A stretch of 64,000 nt of DNA from Pedobacter jeongneungensis (lineage in GTDB: Bacteria > Bacteroidota > Bacteroidia > Sphingobacteriales > Sphingobacteriaceae). The notes below the pieces were generated by a model. The model saw only the letters and a list, made by a program, of their open reading frames with translations. It had not been told where the DNA came from and made no database searches. Every line of letters begins with the position of its first letter. Within the stretch, counting starts at the first letter, position 1. A program made the translations under genes and the position numbers. The stretch covers positions 124,001 through 188,000 of the forward strand of contig NZ_AYMG01000008.1 in the NCBI RefSeq assembly GCF_000633455.1, in the 5' to 3' direction. Below, piece after piece: positions 7,722 to 20,013 of this stretch.

Positions 7722-10265
7722 TTAAAAATCAAATTTTACCCTTGCCCTTATTCCCCATTCCGAAACCTCAGGATTGTTGAGGTAATTGAAACGTCTTACC
7801 AGATCGACCCTTAATAGTTTAAAAATATTACCTACCCCAACACTGCCTTCCATATAGGGATCATTACCCAGTGCATAAGTTCTTTGTGAACCATTTTCAT
7901 AAACCGGCAATTGATATAAACCTGATTGGAAATTCGGATTATTCTCGTTTCTCAAACCGCCATATAATGCTTTAAATGATACCACTTCCCTTAATTTCAA
8001 ACGTTTGAGCAAAGGCACTTTGTTAAAAAAGAAACCATTAAAATTATGGTCTATATTGATGCTCACATAATGATCACTCACAAACTCAAGGAAGTTCATC
8101 AGGTTGTATGAGTTGAGCTGATAAGCATAAGTTTGGTTGGCACGGTGAATATCTAATAACGGGAAAGGCACTTTGCCGGCAATATAACTGCCCTCCAGGG
8201 TTACATCGCTATAACCCAGTTGCGATAAATAAAAGCGTTTATCGATACTTCCCAATAAGTTATGGTAATTGTATTCGCCACCCAAAACACCTTTTAAACC
8301 TGCGGTATAGCGTAAATTAAACACCGGATAACGATCGGCAATGGGCACACGGTATATTTTTCCCTGATAAAATTTTTCATTTGGTGCATACCTTAACTGT
8401 AGTGAAACTTCGCTGGTGGTTAAGCGGTTCACCAACTGATTATTTTCATTTAGGTAACTCAATCCGCCAGCCGGAGTCTGGCTCCATTTTTTAAAGCCCA
8501 GGTTATAAGAAAAGTGGTTTTCAAACTCCTTTACATAATCTAAACGATAGAAATCGTTGTAGAGCAACATATCGTTTACTCCTCTTTTAAAGGATAATAA
8601 AAAGTTATCTTCCTGCACAAACTGGAGTTCCTGCCCTGGGATTTTGGTATCGCGTTGAAAACTGGCCCTGATGTAATTCTGAGGAAACTCGTATATAGAT
8701 TTATTGTTCAGCGAATAGGTACCCGAAAGGAAAAACTTCCATTTCTCATCTTTAATACCATAAGCCACGTAATTTTCGAAATAATAACGCTTGCTCAACT
8801 CGGGCGTTGTTCTTCCTCCCACACGCAACCTTAAACCTTCTACATTGTTAAAACTGTAAAAAGTATTTACCGGGCCGATTTCGTAAGGACCCAAATTCTG
8901 ATAACCTGCAAATAAAAGGGTTACGATTTTCATCGTGCGTTTAAAAGAAGGCAGATTCTGCAAGGTATCGATGTTGCCGTAAATTTTCAGCTGGTTTTTG
9001 GAGATGGTATCTAGCCTGTTTTTATCCCAGAACTGGTCGTTTCTTTTAGCAGCATCGGCCAGTACCACGGTGCTTTTTCCCTGAAAAATAGTATCGGGCA
9101 AAGCCGTATCGAACTGGTAATTTTTAAAAGTAACCGTACGTTCGCCTGTAAAGCCTATACCTTTGGTTTTACCGATACCGAAATCGGCCAATAAATTACT
9201 TTTGCTTAAGCTGTATTTACCTTTATCGTTGGCTTCAAAATCAAGGTCGATTTTAAGTGCACGCACAAAGTTGAGGTTGATGTTCTTGTTTACCCCAAAT
9301 GAAGCACCGGTAACGGCATAGTGATTATCATTGGTAACATAAATCTTTCCCTCGAACAGCATATCACCAGTATTACGGGGGGTGAAAGACAGTTCTATAA
9401 TTTCAGGTTTCTGTGTTTTAATGGTATCGGTAATGAAAAACTTATAAAAAGAAGGTGCACCATCGGCAATAGGACTCAAAAATTCGTTACTGATGACCGA
9501 GATATTATTTTTATAGATATCAATGTCCTGGTACATCCGGTCAAAATAAGTTTTCAACCCTTTATTATCGATGTAACGGCTATCAAATTGAACCTGTTTT
9601 TCGCCAATTACAATGGTTTTATTCTTTTCGGGGTTTTTACTGAGGTAATTATCGGCCAGTTTTTCCTGAATGTATACCGGCAACAGGTTTTTTCCACCGA
9701 TTAAAGTCGAATCCTGTTCCTGAAACAAAAACTGATAATTCCTGAACATTCTTTTGTTCTTAAATTTATCCGAAACATTGCTCAGGCTGAACAGCATCTT
9801 CTCATATTGCCTGAAAGATGCGGTATTATAACTTTTGATGCGATTTTCATCTTTATGGGCTATAACCTGACGGATAAGTTCGACAGCAGGGTTATCTTTA
9901 TTGCGGTATCGTACTTTTTTGCCACCCACAACAATCACCTCATCCAGGGCCCTTGCATCAGGCACTAAGGCCACATCAAATTCCTGCGTAGCAGAAGGCA
10001 CAACATTTTTGAAAACGGTTCGGTAACCCACGTAATTGAAACTTAGTTCGCTCTGCGGGTTAGGCGAAACGATTGTATATTTCCCATTTACGTCGGTCTG
10101 TGTACCAATTTGGGTATCCTTAAAAAAAACGGAGACATTGGGCAGTGTTTCTTTGGTTACGGCATCGCGCACGGTTCCGGAAACTACAGTTCTTTGGGCA
10201 AAAGCATGTACCTGTACCATAAGAGCGAGTAACGGAAATAAAAAAAACGAATAGATAGGTTTCAT
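7722..10265 (-). CDS. DUF5686 outer-membrane protein with carboxypeptidase-like regulatory domain
   Basis: The 847-residue protein has a signal peptide (cleaved after about residue 23), a CarboxypepD_reg domain (about 25-110: VSGTVRDAVTKETLPNVSVF, DVNGKYTI) and a long beta-rich region ending in a C-terminal phenylalanine (ARVKFDF), typical of outer-membrane barrels. This matches the DUF5686 family of Bacteroidota. No enzymatic role is known to me. Its place inside the sphingolipid operon, abutting the GtrA gene, hints at a role in outer-membrane lipid handling, which is inference only. Confidence 0.8.
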   Translation of the reverse strand: MKPIYSFFLFPLLALMVQVHAFAQRTVVSGTVRDAVTKETLPNVSVFFKDTQIGTQTDVNGKYTIVSPNPQSELSFNYVGYRTVFKNVVPSATQEFDVALVPDARALDEVIVVGGKKVRYRNKDNPAVELIRQVIAHKDENRIKSYNTASFRQYEKMLFSLSNVSDKFKNKRMFRNYQFLFQEQDSTLIGGKNLLPVYIQEKLADNYLSKNPEKNKTIVIGEKQVQFDSRYIDNKGLKTYFDRMYQDIDIYKNNISVISNEFLSPIADGAPSFYKFFITDTIKTQKPEIIELSFTPRNTGDMLFEGKIYVTNDNHYAVTGASFGVNKNINLNFVRALKIDLDFEANDKGKYSLSKSNLLADFGIGKTKGIGFTGERTVTFKNYQFDTALPDTIFQGKSTVVLADAAKRNDQFWDKNRLDTISKNQLKIYGNIDTLQNLPSFKRTMKIVTLLFAGYQNLGPYEIGPVNTFYSFNNVEGLRLRVGGRTTPELSKRYYFENYVAYGIKDEKWKFFLSGTYSLNNKSIYEFPQNYIRASFQRDTKIPGQELQFVQEDNFLLSFKRGVNDMLLYNDFYRLDYVKEFENHFSYNLGFKKWSQTPAGGLSYLNENNQLVNRLTTSEVSLQLRYAPNEKFYQGKIYRVPIADRYPVFNLRYTAGLKGVLGGEYNYHNLLGSIDKRFYLSQLGYSDVTLEGSYIAGKVPFPLLDIHRANQTYAYQLNSYNLMNFLEFVSDHYVSINIDHNFNGFFFNKVPLLKRLKLREVVSFKALYGGLRNENNPNFQSGLYQLPVYENGSQRTYALGNDPYMEGSVGVGNIFKLLRVDLVRRFNYLNNPEVSEWGIRARVKFDF

Positions 10266-10640
10266 TTAACTTGAAAAAATAAACTGCCTTTGCATGATAT
10301 AATTGTAGCTGATGCCGGTTAAAACCGAGCTCACTACTTTAGCGAGTACGTAATTGAGATTAAAAAAATGGGTAAAAATAAACACGCCCGCGGTAACGAT
10401 GGCCAGGTTGCCCGCCCATACTAAAATGTACCTGAATACCTGTCCTTTCACTTCTTTCGACCGGCTTTGGAAGACCCATTTACGGTTGACAAAAAAATTA
10501 ACCACTCCTCCCGAAATGGTCCCGATAATGCTTGCTGCCAGGTACCATAATCCAAAAAGATTTACGGCAATGATGGTGATACCAAAATCGGTTGCTGAAG
10601 CCATTAAGGAAGATGCCTGTGCTTTTAGGAAGGTAAGCAT
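10266..10640 (-). CDS. GtrA-like small membrane protein
   Basis: The 124-residue protein has four predicted membrane spans and typical GtrA features: ASATDFGITIIAV in the first span and NFFVNRKWVFQS after the second. GtrA proteins are linked to flipping or transferring prenyl-linked sugars across the inner membrane. I used the ATG at 10640 (MLTFLKAQ); longer in-frame starts would overlap the pgpA-like gene by up to 68 bp. It lies between a PgpA-like phosphatase and the DUF5686 gene in the lipid operon, so a head-group or glycolipid role is plausible but unproven. Confidence 0.78.
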   Translation of the reverse strand: MLTFLKAQASSLMASATDFGITIIAVNLFGLWYLAASIIGTISGGVVNFFVNRKWVFQSRSKEVKGQVFRYILVWAGNLAIVTAGVFIFTHFFNLNYVLAKVVSSVLTGISYNYIMQRQFIFSS

Positions 10641-10644
10641 GTAT

Positions 10645-11100
10645 CTAAAAAAAATCAAAAACCACCACCAGCTGAAGAAGAATATTCGCATAAATTCCTG
10701 CGAGTACGTCATCGGCCATTACGCCCCAACCGCCCGGAAGCTCTTCGAGTTTGCGGATATAAAAGGGTTTAAGGATGTCAAAAAACCTAAAAAGAACAAG
10801 TCCGATAAGGGTATATTGCCATTTTAAAGGCACAAATAACAGGGTAATGCACATTCCTGCCACTTCATCAATCACTACCCTGTTATGGTCTTTTCCCCAA
10901 ATCTCTTCTACCCGATCGGCACTCATCACCCCAATCATCACGATCAGCATAGTGAAAAGCACCGGCCATAAATATGGGTTACTATAGGGGCTCTGGAAAA
11001 GGTGCCAGCAGATACAGGTTGCTATTGCAGCATAAGTACCTGCACCCTTGCCGATGTACCCAATTCCCAGAGCCGTTGAAAGAAATTTGTGGATAAACAC
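10645..11100 (-). CDS. PgpA-like lipid phosphatase (candidate phosphatidylinositol-phosphate phosphatase)
   Basis: The 151-residue protein matches the PgpA family in length and motifs: an N-terminal GYIGKGAGTYAA, the acidic DHNRVVIDEVAGM motif and a late LPGGWGVMADDVLAG motif. PgpA normally dephosphorylates phosphatidylglycerophosphate. Next to inositol-phosphate synthase and a CDP-alcohol transferase, dephosphorylation of phosphatidylinositol phosphate is a likely role, as proposed for inositol-lipid clusters of gut Bacteroides. Its start overlaps the stop of the inositol-phosphate synthase gene by 1 bp. Confidence 0.85.
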   Translation of the reverse strand: MFIHKFLSTALGIGYIGKGAGTYAAIATCICWHLFQSPYSNPYLWPVLFTMLIVMIGVMSADRVEEIWGKDHNRVVIDEVAGMCITLLFVPLKWQYTLIGLVLFRFFDILKPFYIRKLEELPGGWGVMADDVLAGIYANILLQLVVVFDFF

Positions 11101-12425
11101 TATACCGTTTCTATCAGTTCTTCTTCGTAATCCTGACCTAAATGCGTGATCAACTCTTCACCCATGATGTAGCGTAAGGTATTCTGAAGTTTCATTAATT
11201 GTTTAAAAATGTCGTTCTCTGCTGGTACGCCAGGGATCGTTTGTGGCGATTTTAAGTAGAATGATAACCATTCTTGTATGCCCGACATATTTGAACGTTT
11301 GGCCAGATCGATAAACAAAGCAAGATCCAATACAATCGGTGCAGCTAAAATAGAATCGCGGCAAAGGAAATTGATTTTGATCTGCATTTTATAGCCTAAC
11401 CAACCAAAAATATCGATGTTATCCCAGCTTTCTTTGTTATCACCGTGAGGCGGATAATAGTTAATTCTGATTTTGTGGTACATATCGCCATATAAATCCG
11501 GGTTAACTTCTGGCTTAAAGATATCTTCCAGCACACCCAATTTGGATACTTCTTTGGTTTTAAAGTTATCCGGATCGTCGAGCACTAAACCATCTCGGTT
11601 ACCTAAAATGTTATCAGAAAACCAACCGTTTACCCCTAATGAGCGTGCGGCTAAACCTGGTGCTAAAATGGTTTTCATTAAAGTCTGACCAGTTTTGAAA
11701 TCTTTACCTGCAATTGGCGTATCGGTTTCTTTAGCCAGCTCAATTAATGCAGGAATATCTACGGTTAAGTTTGGCGCTCCGTTAGCGAATGGAATACCTA
11801 ATTTTAATGCAGCATATGCATAAATCATACTTGGCGCAATGCGAAGATCGTTGTCTTTTAAACCTTGCTCAAATGCAGCAAGTGATTCGTGTACTTCTGA
11901 TGGCTCGAAATAAATTTCGGTAGAACCGCACCATACTAATACAATACGGTCGCAGTTGTTTGCAGCTTTGAAGTTCTTAATATCTTCCATTACGGCTAAA
12001 GCCAGTTCGTAACGGTTATCGATATCTTTTACATATTTACCATCAAGATTTTTTACGTAGTTTCTATCGAAAGCGGCGCGCATCGGTTTAATGGCCTGTA
12101 ACTCTTCACGCACATCGCGCAAAAGGTTGGCATCCAATACACGGGCGTTTAATGCAGCTTCGTACACGTTATCTTCGTACACATCCCAGCCACCGAATAC
12201 TAAATCTTCCAGATTGGCTAAAGGTACAAAGTCCTTAATTTTTGGCTCTTTTTTTTCTGTTCTTTTACCCAAACGGATAGTACCCATCTGCGTTAACGAA
12301 CCGATTGGTTTTGATATGCCTTTTTTAATGGCAGCAACTCCGGCAATCATGGTTGTAGCTACAGCGCCTAATCCTGGCATTAATATTCCCAGCTTACCTT
12401 CAGCTGCTTTTACTTGTTGTTTCAT
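11100..12425 (-). CDS. myo-Inositol-1-phosphate synthase
   Basis: The 441-residue protein is a recognisable inositol-3-phosphate synthase, converting glucose-6-phosphate to myo-inositol phosphate with NAD. Visible motifs are the dinucleotide-binding LGILMPGLGAVATT near residues 11-24, VLVWCGSTEI, PFANGAPNLTVDIPAL, GKDFKTGQTLMKT and LGYKMQIKINFLCRDSILAAP with the catalytic lysines. Length matches the bacterial/archaeal class. It lies 20 bp after the reductase gene and supplies the head group for the lipid genes downstream. Confidence 0.93.
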   Translation of the reverse strand: MKQQVKAAEGKLGILMPGLGAVATTMIAGVAAIKKGISKPIGSLTQMGTIRLGKRTEKKEPKIKDFVPLANLEDLVFGGWDVYEDNVYEAALNARVLDANLLRDVREELQAIKPMRAAFDRNYVKNLDGKYVKDIDNRYELALAVMEDIKNFKAANNCDRIVLVWCGSTEIYFEPSEVHESLAAFEQGLKDNDLRIAPSMIYAYAALKLGIPFANGAPNLTVDIPALIELAKETDTPIAGKDFKTGQTLMKTILAPGLAARSLGVNGWFSDNILGNRDGLVLDDPDNFKTKEVSKLGVLEDIFKPEVNPDLYGDMYHKIRINYYPPHGDNKESWDNIDIFGWLGYKMQIKINFLCRDSILAAPIVLDLALFIDLAKRSNMSGIQEWLSFYLKSPQTIPGVPAENDIFKQLMKLQNTLRYIMGEELITHLGQDYEEELIETV

Positions 12426-12445
12426 GCTAATTTTTATTTAAAATC

Positions 12446-13431
12446 TTATAACCAATTGTTTTTTCGGTACCAGTTAATGGTTTCATTTACGCCCTGTTCT
12501 AACCCGAACTGAGGAACAAAACCAAAATCGTTCTGAATATTTTTGATGTCACAGCCCCAGTTTAAGGCGGTGAGTTCTTTTATCTTATCTACATTTAAAG
12601 CAGGGATTTTATTAAATACGCCATATAAGCGCTCCATTCCCCAAGCCAGTCCTTTAATTAACGGTATCGGTACATTTACCATTACTGTTTTTTTGCCTAA
12701 GGCTTTACTTACATAATTTGCAAGCGATGACCGGTTGTAAACGGCCCCGTCTGATATATTGTAAGCTTTACCAACTACGTCAGATGCAAGTGCTTTGATG
12801 ATTACCCCAGCCAGGTCAGTAGCGTATATAAAGCTCAATTCCTGTTCCTGCTTGCCGATATAAAGTTCCAGTCCAGCTTTAAGGGTTTTAATCAGTATGA
12901 AAATATCTTTTTCACGTGGGCCATAAACCGCCGTGGGCCTGAATATGATTAAGGGCAGATTAGGAACCTGTGCCAGATAGGTTTCTGCTAATGCTTTGCT
13001 AATGCCATATTGGGTTACCGGATTCGATGCACTCTTTTCCGTCAATCTTTCATTTTTCTGCTTTAAGGGGCCCAATGCCGCCAGACTGCTGATAAATATA
13101 AATTTCTGAATGTTGTGTGTTGATTTAGAGGCTGCTACTGCTAAATTCCTCGTATATGTTGCGTTGATCTTATTGTAATCGCCTAAACTTTTTGCCTTGG
13201 TTACTGCAGCGGCATGTACGATATAATCGTATTTTTTCTCTTCGATATTTTCTTTTAACAGGTAAATCGATTCGAAATCGAGATCTAGATAATTGATCTC
13301 AAAATCTTTAAGATGATCGGCAGTTGCATTATTACGCACATTGGCATATACTTCCAACCCATTGGCCAAAGCAGCTTTAATCAGGTGATAACCCACAAAA
13401 CCAGTCGCCCCTGTAATCAAAACCCGCTTTT

Positions 13432-13435
<4 letters not shown>
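12446..13435 (-). CDS. NAD-dependent epimerase/dehydratase (candidate ceramide-pathway reductase, CerR-like)
   Basis: The 329-residue extended SDR protein has the Rossmann motif GATGFVGYH near the N-terminus, and the catalytic Tyr-x3-Lys (YGISK) preceded by FISSLAALG. It overlaps the acyltransferase gene by 4 bp, in the same operon as serine palmitoyltransferase. In Caulobacter a homologous dehydrogenase (CerR) reduces the keto group of the sphingoid intermediate, so this gene is the best candidate here. A sugar-nucleotide epimerase cannot be excluded from sequence alone. Confidence 0.8.
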
Positions 13436-16294
<2,859 letters not shown>

Positions 16295-17191
16295 ATGCAA
16301 CAGACTTTACTTAATAAAACTTTTTCAGAAAAAAATCATGAGGAAGCGCTTTCATTAAACGATGGCCTGATGGCGAAAATCCACAACAGCAATGATCCAC
16401 ATTATTGCAGCTCGGAGCCCTTCCGCGTATCGAGTTATGCCTTAATCCTGATTACTAAAGGTAAGCTCAACATTAAGATCAATTTTGAAGATTATGTACT
16501 CAACCACAGGGATATTTTGCTGGTTTTGCCTCACTCTGTTTATGAGATTATAGATAACAGCAGCGTTTCATTTATAAGCATCCATTTTAATAAAAGTTAC
16601 CTCAAAAACAAGGGTGTATTTTTTAACAGCGGCGAAACATACCGGATGTCGAAAGATATTCAGTCACATAAATTTTCATTATCAAAAGAGGAATATAACT
16701 TTATCTATTACGATATGCTGGCGCTCCATAAGAAACTTAATGTTTCGAAAGATACTCCACAGATTAAAAATATAGTGCACAACAGCTTTCTGGAACTTCT
16801 TTATGATATTTTCCTCCTTAAAAACAAACAGAAAAATCCTACTCCGTTTGTTCATAACAGCCGCACGGAACTAACGAACCGGTTTTTAGCATTGGTATCG
16901 GAAAATTTCAAAAAAGAAAAACGGGTAATATATTATGCCAATTGCCTGCGCATTACGCCCAGACATTTATCGCAGGTAGTAAAACAGGTTACAGACAGAA
17001 CGGCTGGAGAGATTATTGATGAAATGGTAATCAGGGAAGCCAAATTACTGTTAACCAGCCACGTAATGAATATCTCAGAAGTTGCGATAGAACTGCGCTT
17101 TAGCAATTCTTCGTTCTTTGGCAAATACTTTAAAAAACAGACAGGAGTTACTCCTTCTGAGTATAAAATGTCGAATAATATTGCGGTTTAG
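16295..17191 (+). CDS. AraC-family transcriptional regulator
   Basis: The 298-residue protein has an N-terminal cupin-like sensing domain (residues about 30-140: ILITKGKLNIKINFEDYVLNH-type beta strands) and a C-terminal double HTH (about 195-295). The HTH holds CLRITPRHLSQVVKQVT, MNISEVAIELRFSNSSFFGK and YFKKQTGVTPSEYK, the AraC signature. It reads away from the serine palmitoyltransferase operon across a 540 bp intergenic region. The ligand and targets are unknown. Confidence 0.92.
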   Translation: MQQTLLNKTFSEKNHEEALSLNDGLMAKIHNSNDPHYCSSEPFRVSSYALILITKGKLNIKINFEDYVLNHRDILLVLPHSVYEIIDNSSVSFISIHFNKSYLKNKGVFFNSGETYRMSKDIQSHKFSLSKEEYNFIYYDMLALHKKLNVSKDTPQIKNIVHNSFLELLYDIFLLKNKQKNPTPFVHNSRTELTNRFLALVSENFKKEKRVIYYANCLRITPRHLSQVVKQVTDRTAGEIIDEMVIREAKLLLTSHVMNISEVAIELRFSNSSFFGKYFKKQTGVTPSEYKMSNNIAV

Positions 17192-17310
17192 GTTAACTGA
17201 TGAGAAGTTAGTGATTCCTGGGCATGCCGGAATTTCGAATTGCTTAGCGAACCAATTACCAAGGCATTAAGATCCCCAATCAAGTTGAGGATGACGTAAC
17301 GAGTGAAGAA

Positions 17311-18228
17311 ATCTAATATAAATTCGTCTTTCCCACGCAAGTGGGAATCTTAAAGCGTACTGCTTGGCATTAAGACCTCCAATCGAATTGGGATGACGAA
17401 ATGAGTGAAGTAATCTAATATAAATTCGTCTTTCCCACGCAGGTGGGAATCTTAAAGCGTACTGCTAAGCGTTAAGATCCCCAATCGAATTGGGATGACG
17501 AACGAGTTAAGTAATCTAATATAAATTCGTCTTTCCCACGCAAGTGGGAATCTTAAAGCGTATTGCTAATCGTTAAGATCCCAATCGAATTGGGATGACG
17601 AATGAGTTAAGTAATCTAATATAAATTCGTCTTTCCCACGCAGGTGAGAATCTTAAAGCGTATTGCTAAGCGTTAAGATCCCCAATCGAATTGGGATGAC
17701 GTAACGAGTGAAGTAATCTAATATAAATTCGTCTTTCCCACGCAGGTGGGAATCTTAAAGCGTACTGCTAAGCGTTAAGATCCCCAATCAAGTTGAGGAT
17801 GACGAAACGAGTGAAGTAATCTAATATAAATTCGTCTTTCCCACGCAGGTGGGAATCTTAAAGCGTATTGCTAAGCGTTAAGATCCCCAATCGAATTGGG
17901 ATGACGAACGAGTTAAGTAATCTAATATAAATTCGTCTTTCCCACGCAAGTGGGAATCTTAAAGCGTATTGCTAATCGTTAAGATCCCCAATCGAATTGG
18001 GATGACGTAACGAGTGAAGTAATCTAATATAAATTCGTCTTTCCCACGCAGGTGGGAATCTTAAAGCGTACTGCTAAGCGTTAAGATCCCCAATCAAGTT
18101 GAGGATGACGAAACGAGTGAAGTAATCTAATATAAATTCGTCTTTCCCACGCAGGTGGGAATCTTAAAGCGTACTGCTAAGCGTTAAGATCCCCAATCAA
18201 GTTGAGGATGACGAAACGAGTGAAGAGT
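17311..18228. repeat. Nine-copy ~102 bp tandem repeat with internal palindromes
   Basis: Unit starts (ATCTAATATAAATTCG) fall at 17311, 17413, 17514, 17615, 17716, 17819, 17920, 18022 and 18125, giving periods of 101-103 bp. Each unit holds an inverted repeat CCCACGCAGGTGGG, a second one around CCAATCGAATTGG (some copies CAATCAAGTTGAGG), and a GATGACG..CGAGT..AAG segment that resembles the REP-like arms at 4267 and 6229. Partial unit sequence precedes the array from about 17265. No ORF is convincing. The array separates two AraC genes. Confidence 0.95.
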
Positions 18229-18258
18229 TTTGCCCGATAAAATTATTAGTAAAAAATA

Positions 18259-19131
18259 CTACGCTGAATGCTCTTTTTTAAATTGCTCTGGGGTTAAGCC
18301 TGTGTACTTTTTAAAGAATTTTGTAAAATACGAATTGTCATTAAAATTGAGTTCGTTGGCGATCTGAGAAATATTGACCTCACCACTCACTAAAAGGCGT
18401 TTAGCTTCGAGTAAAATACGTTCCCTGATTACTTCTCCTGCCTGTGTACCGATCAGTTCTTTACAGATGGCATTTAAATGATTTGGTGTAAGGTGGAGCA
18501 TTTCGGCATAATCTTTAGGCAATCTTTTCAATAGATAATGCTCTTCAACGAGGTTCTGAAAACTGCGTAACACCACCATATTATGTGTTTGAAACTGTTT
18601 TGCTTGCATCGCCGGCGAATGCTCTTCAACCAGCATCAGCAATGATAGCAGCAATACTTTCTGAAAATCTATATTTTTATGTAAAGGATCATTTACCTGG
18701 GCATACAATTGCTTGCAGATTACCTCAGCGTCATTTCTAATTTCAGCTGGGAGCTCTTTTACGTTTGAATGATCGGTCCCGGTAAAAAAGGAAAAACTGT
18801 CCAGATAATCAGGTTTCAGTAAAAAAGACTGAAAAAAATCTCGTTCAAAATTCACGATATAACCATCAACCCCTGCATCGAATTCCCAGGTATGCACCTG
18901 GCCTGGCGACATAAAATAAATTTGCCAGGGTGCTACACTATAGGTATTAAAATCGATGGAATGGCTGCCTGTACCTGAAGTAAAAAGCACAAAATGATAG
19001 AACTTATGCCGGTGAGGGAAAACGAGATTACGGTGTTTATCCAAATAGTTCTGCAACCGGTCGACCAAAATATCAGCCCGTTTATTATCCGTTAGGGTGC
19101 AAGAATCTAAAATGGGTATGAGTTTTTTCAT
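18259..19131 (-). CDS. AraC-family transcriptional regulator
   Basis: The 290-residue protein has an N-terminal cupin domain (HRHKFYHFVLFTSGTGSHSIDF, about residues 38-100) and a C-terminal AraC HTH pair (about 190-288: LHLTPNHLNAICKELIGT, VNISQIANELNFNDNSYFTK, FFKKYTGLTPEQFK). The His-rich sensing domain resembles regulators that bind small ligands or metals. It reads leftward into the tandem repeat array; upstream lies a DUF983 gene 45 bp away on the same strand. Confidence 0.92.
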   Translation of the reverse strand: MKKLIPILDSCTLTDNKRADILVDRLQNYLDKHRNLVFPHRHKFYHFVLFTSGTGSHSIDFNTYSVAPWQIYFMSPGQVHTWEFDAGVDGYIVNFERDFFQSFLLKPDYLDSFSFFTGTDHSNVKELPAEIRNDAEVICKQLYAQVNDPLHKNIDFQKVLLLSLLMLVEEHSPAMQAKQFQTHNMVVLRSFQNLVEEHYLLKRLPKDYAEMLHLTPNHLNAICKELIGTQAGEVIRERILLEAKRLLVSGEVNISQIANELNFNDNSYFTKFFKKYTGLTPEQFKKEHSA

Positions 19132-19176
19132 CGCAAATTTATTGCGAATCTACTCATTTAAGAAACCTGCTCAAAC

Positions 19177-19644
19177 TTACTGGCTTGTTTTCGCATGATT
19201 TTCTACAATGCGTGAAGGATCGTAATGCAATCCAGGGGAAAGCCAATAAAGTAATACCATTCTTGAATAGCGGTAGTTAAACGGAGAAAGTATAGCTACA
19301 CCCGCAAATATCGCTAAAACGAAATACCATAAATTTTCATATACGATATCAAGTCCCAAAATATATGCTCCTACACTTATCGAAATAATTTCGGCCACAT
19401 TCATCGCATAACTCACAAACATCGAAACATAAAAATAACCTGGCTCGCGCTCAAATTTTAAAGCACATACACTACACACTTCGTTCATTCTTTGAATTTT
19501 CAATCCATATACTGCTCCGGTAAAAACCGAACCCATTCTGCATCTTGGACATTTAGAGTGAATAAAACCACTCCATTGCGATACAGTATGCTTTTCCTGA
19601 CTTAATTTCAAATCTGAAAATCGATTATTGGTGCTGTTTTCCAT
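19177..19644 (-). CDS. DUF983 membrane protein with zinc-ribbon-like cysteines
   Basis: The 155-residue protein has two CxxC motifs (CPRCRMG and CSVCALKF) in the first 65 residues. Two membrane spans follow (about 80-100 and 105-125), then a conserved SPFNYRYSRMVLLYW segment. This is the DUF983 family, common in Bacteroidota and alphaproteobacteria and without an agreed function. It may be co-transcribed with the AraC gene downstream. Confidence 0.85.
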   Translation of the reverse strand: MENSTNNRFSDLKLSQEKHTVSQWSGFIHSKCPRCRMGSVFTGAVYGLKIQRMNEVCSVCALKFEREPGYFYVSMFVSYAMNVAEIISISVGAYILGLDIVYENLWYFVLAIFAGVAILSPFNYRYSRMVLLYWLSPGLHYDPSRIVENHAKTSQ

Positions 19645-20013
19645 AAAAAATATCGTTTATCAAAGGTAGAAACAAACAAACACATCTAATTGTGTCAATC
19701 AACTTATTAATGGTACTATTTACTTAATCAAATGCGAAGATGACAGATTTTGATTTGTAATTTTAATTACATACATTGTAGTATTAATACTAACAACTTT
19801 AATAACACCAACAAGTTTAAAATCACCCGATACAACTATATTTTTTCATTAAGAGCTTATATAGACAGGATTTATTATAAATAAAAAATACAAAACAGTA
19901 ATTAAACAAATACAACAAATTAATATAAAGATTTCAACAGAATAGCCATTACCATCCTAATCAGATCAATTTTTAACCAAATATTAAATCCCTAATCAAT
20001 TATTAACCAAATT
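19645..20013. other. AT-rich intergenic region upstream of the GH16 gene
   Basis: This 369 bp region lies between divergent DUF983 and GH16 genes and presumably contains both promoters. It is very AT-rich and has short ATTAAAT/TTAACCAAAT repeats near 19970-20010. I see no ORF or RNA gene. Confidence 0.5.

Noticed and set aside
17311..18228. CRISPR array
   Set aside because: The repeat unit is ~102 bp and contiguous with no unique spacers, and no cas genes are near.
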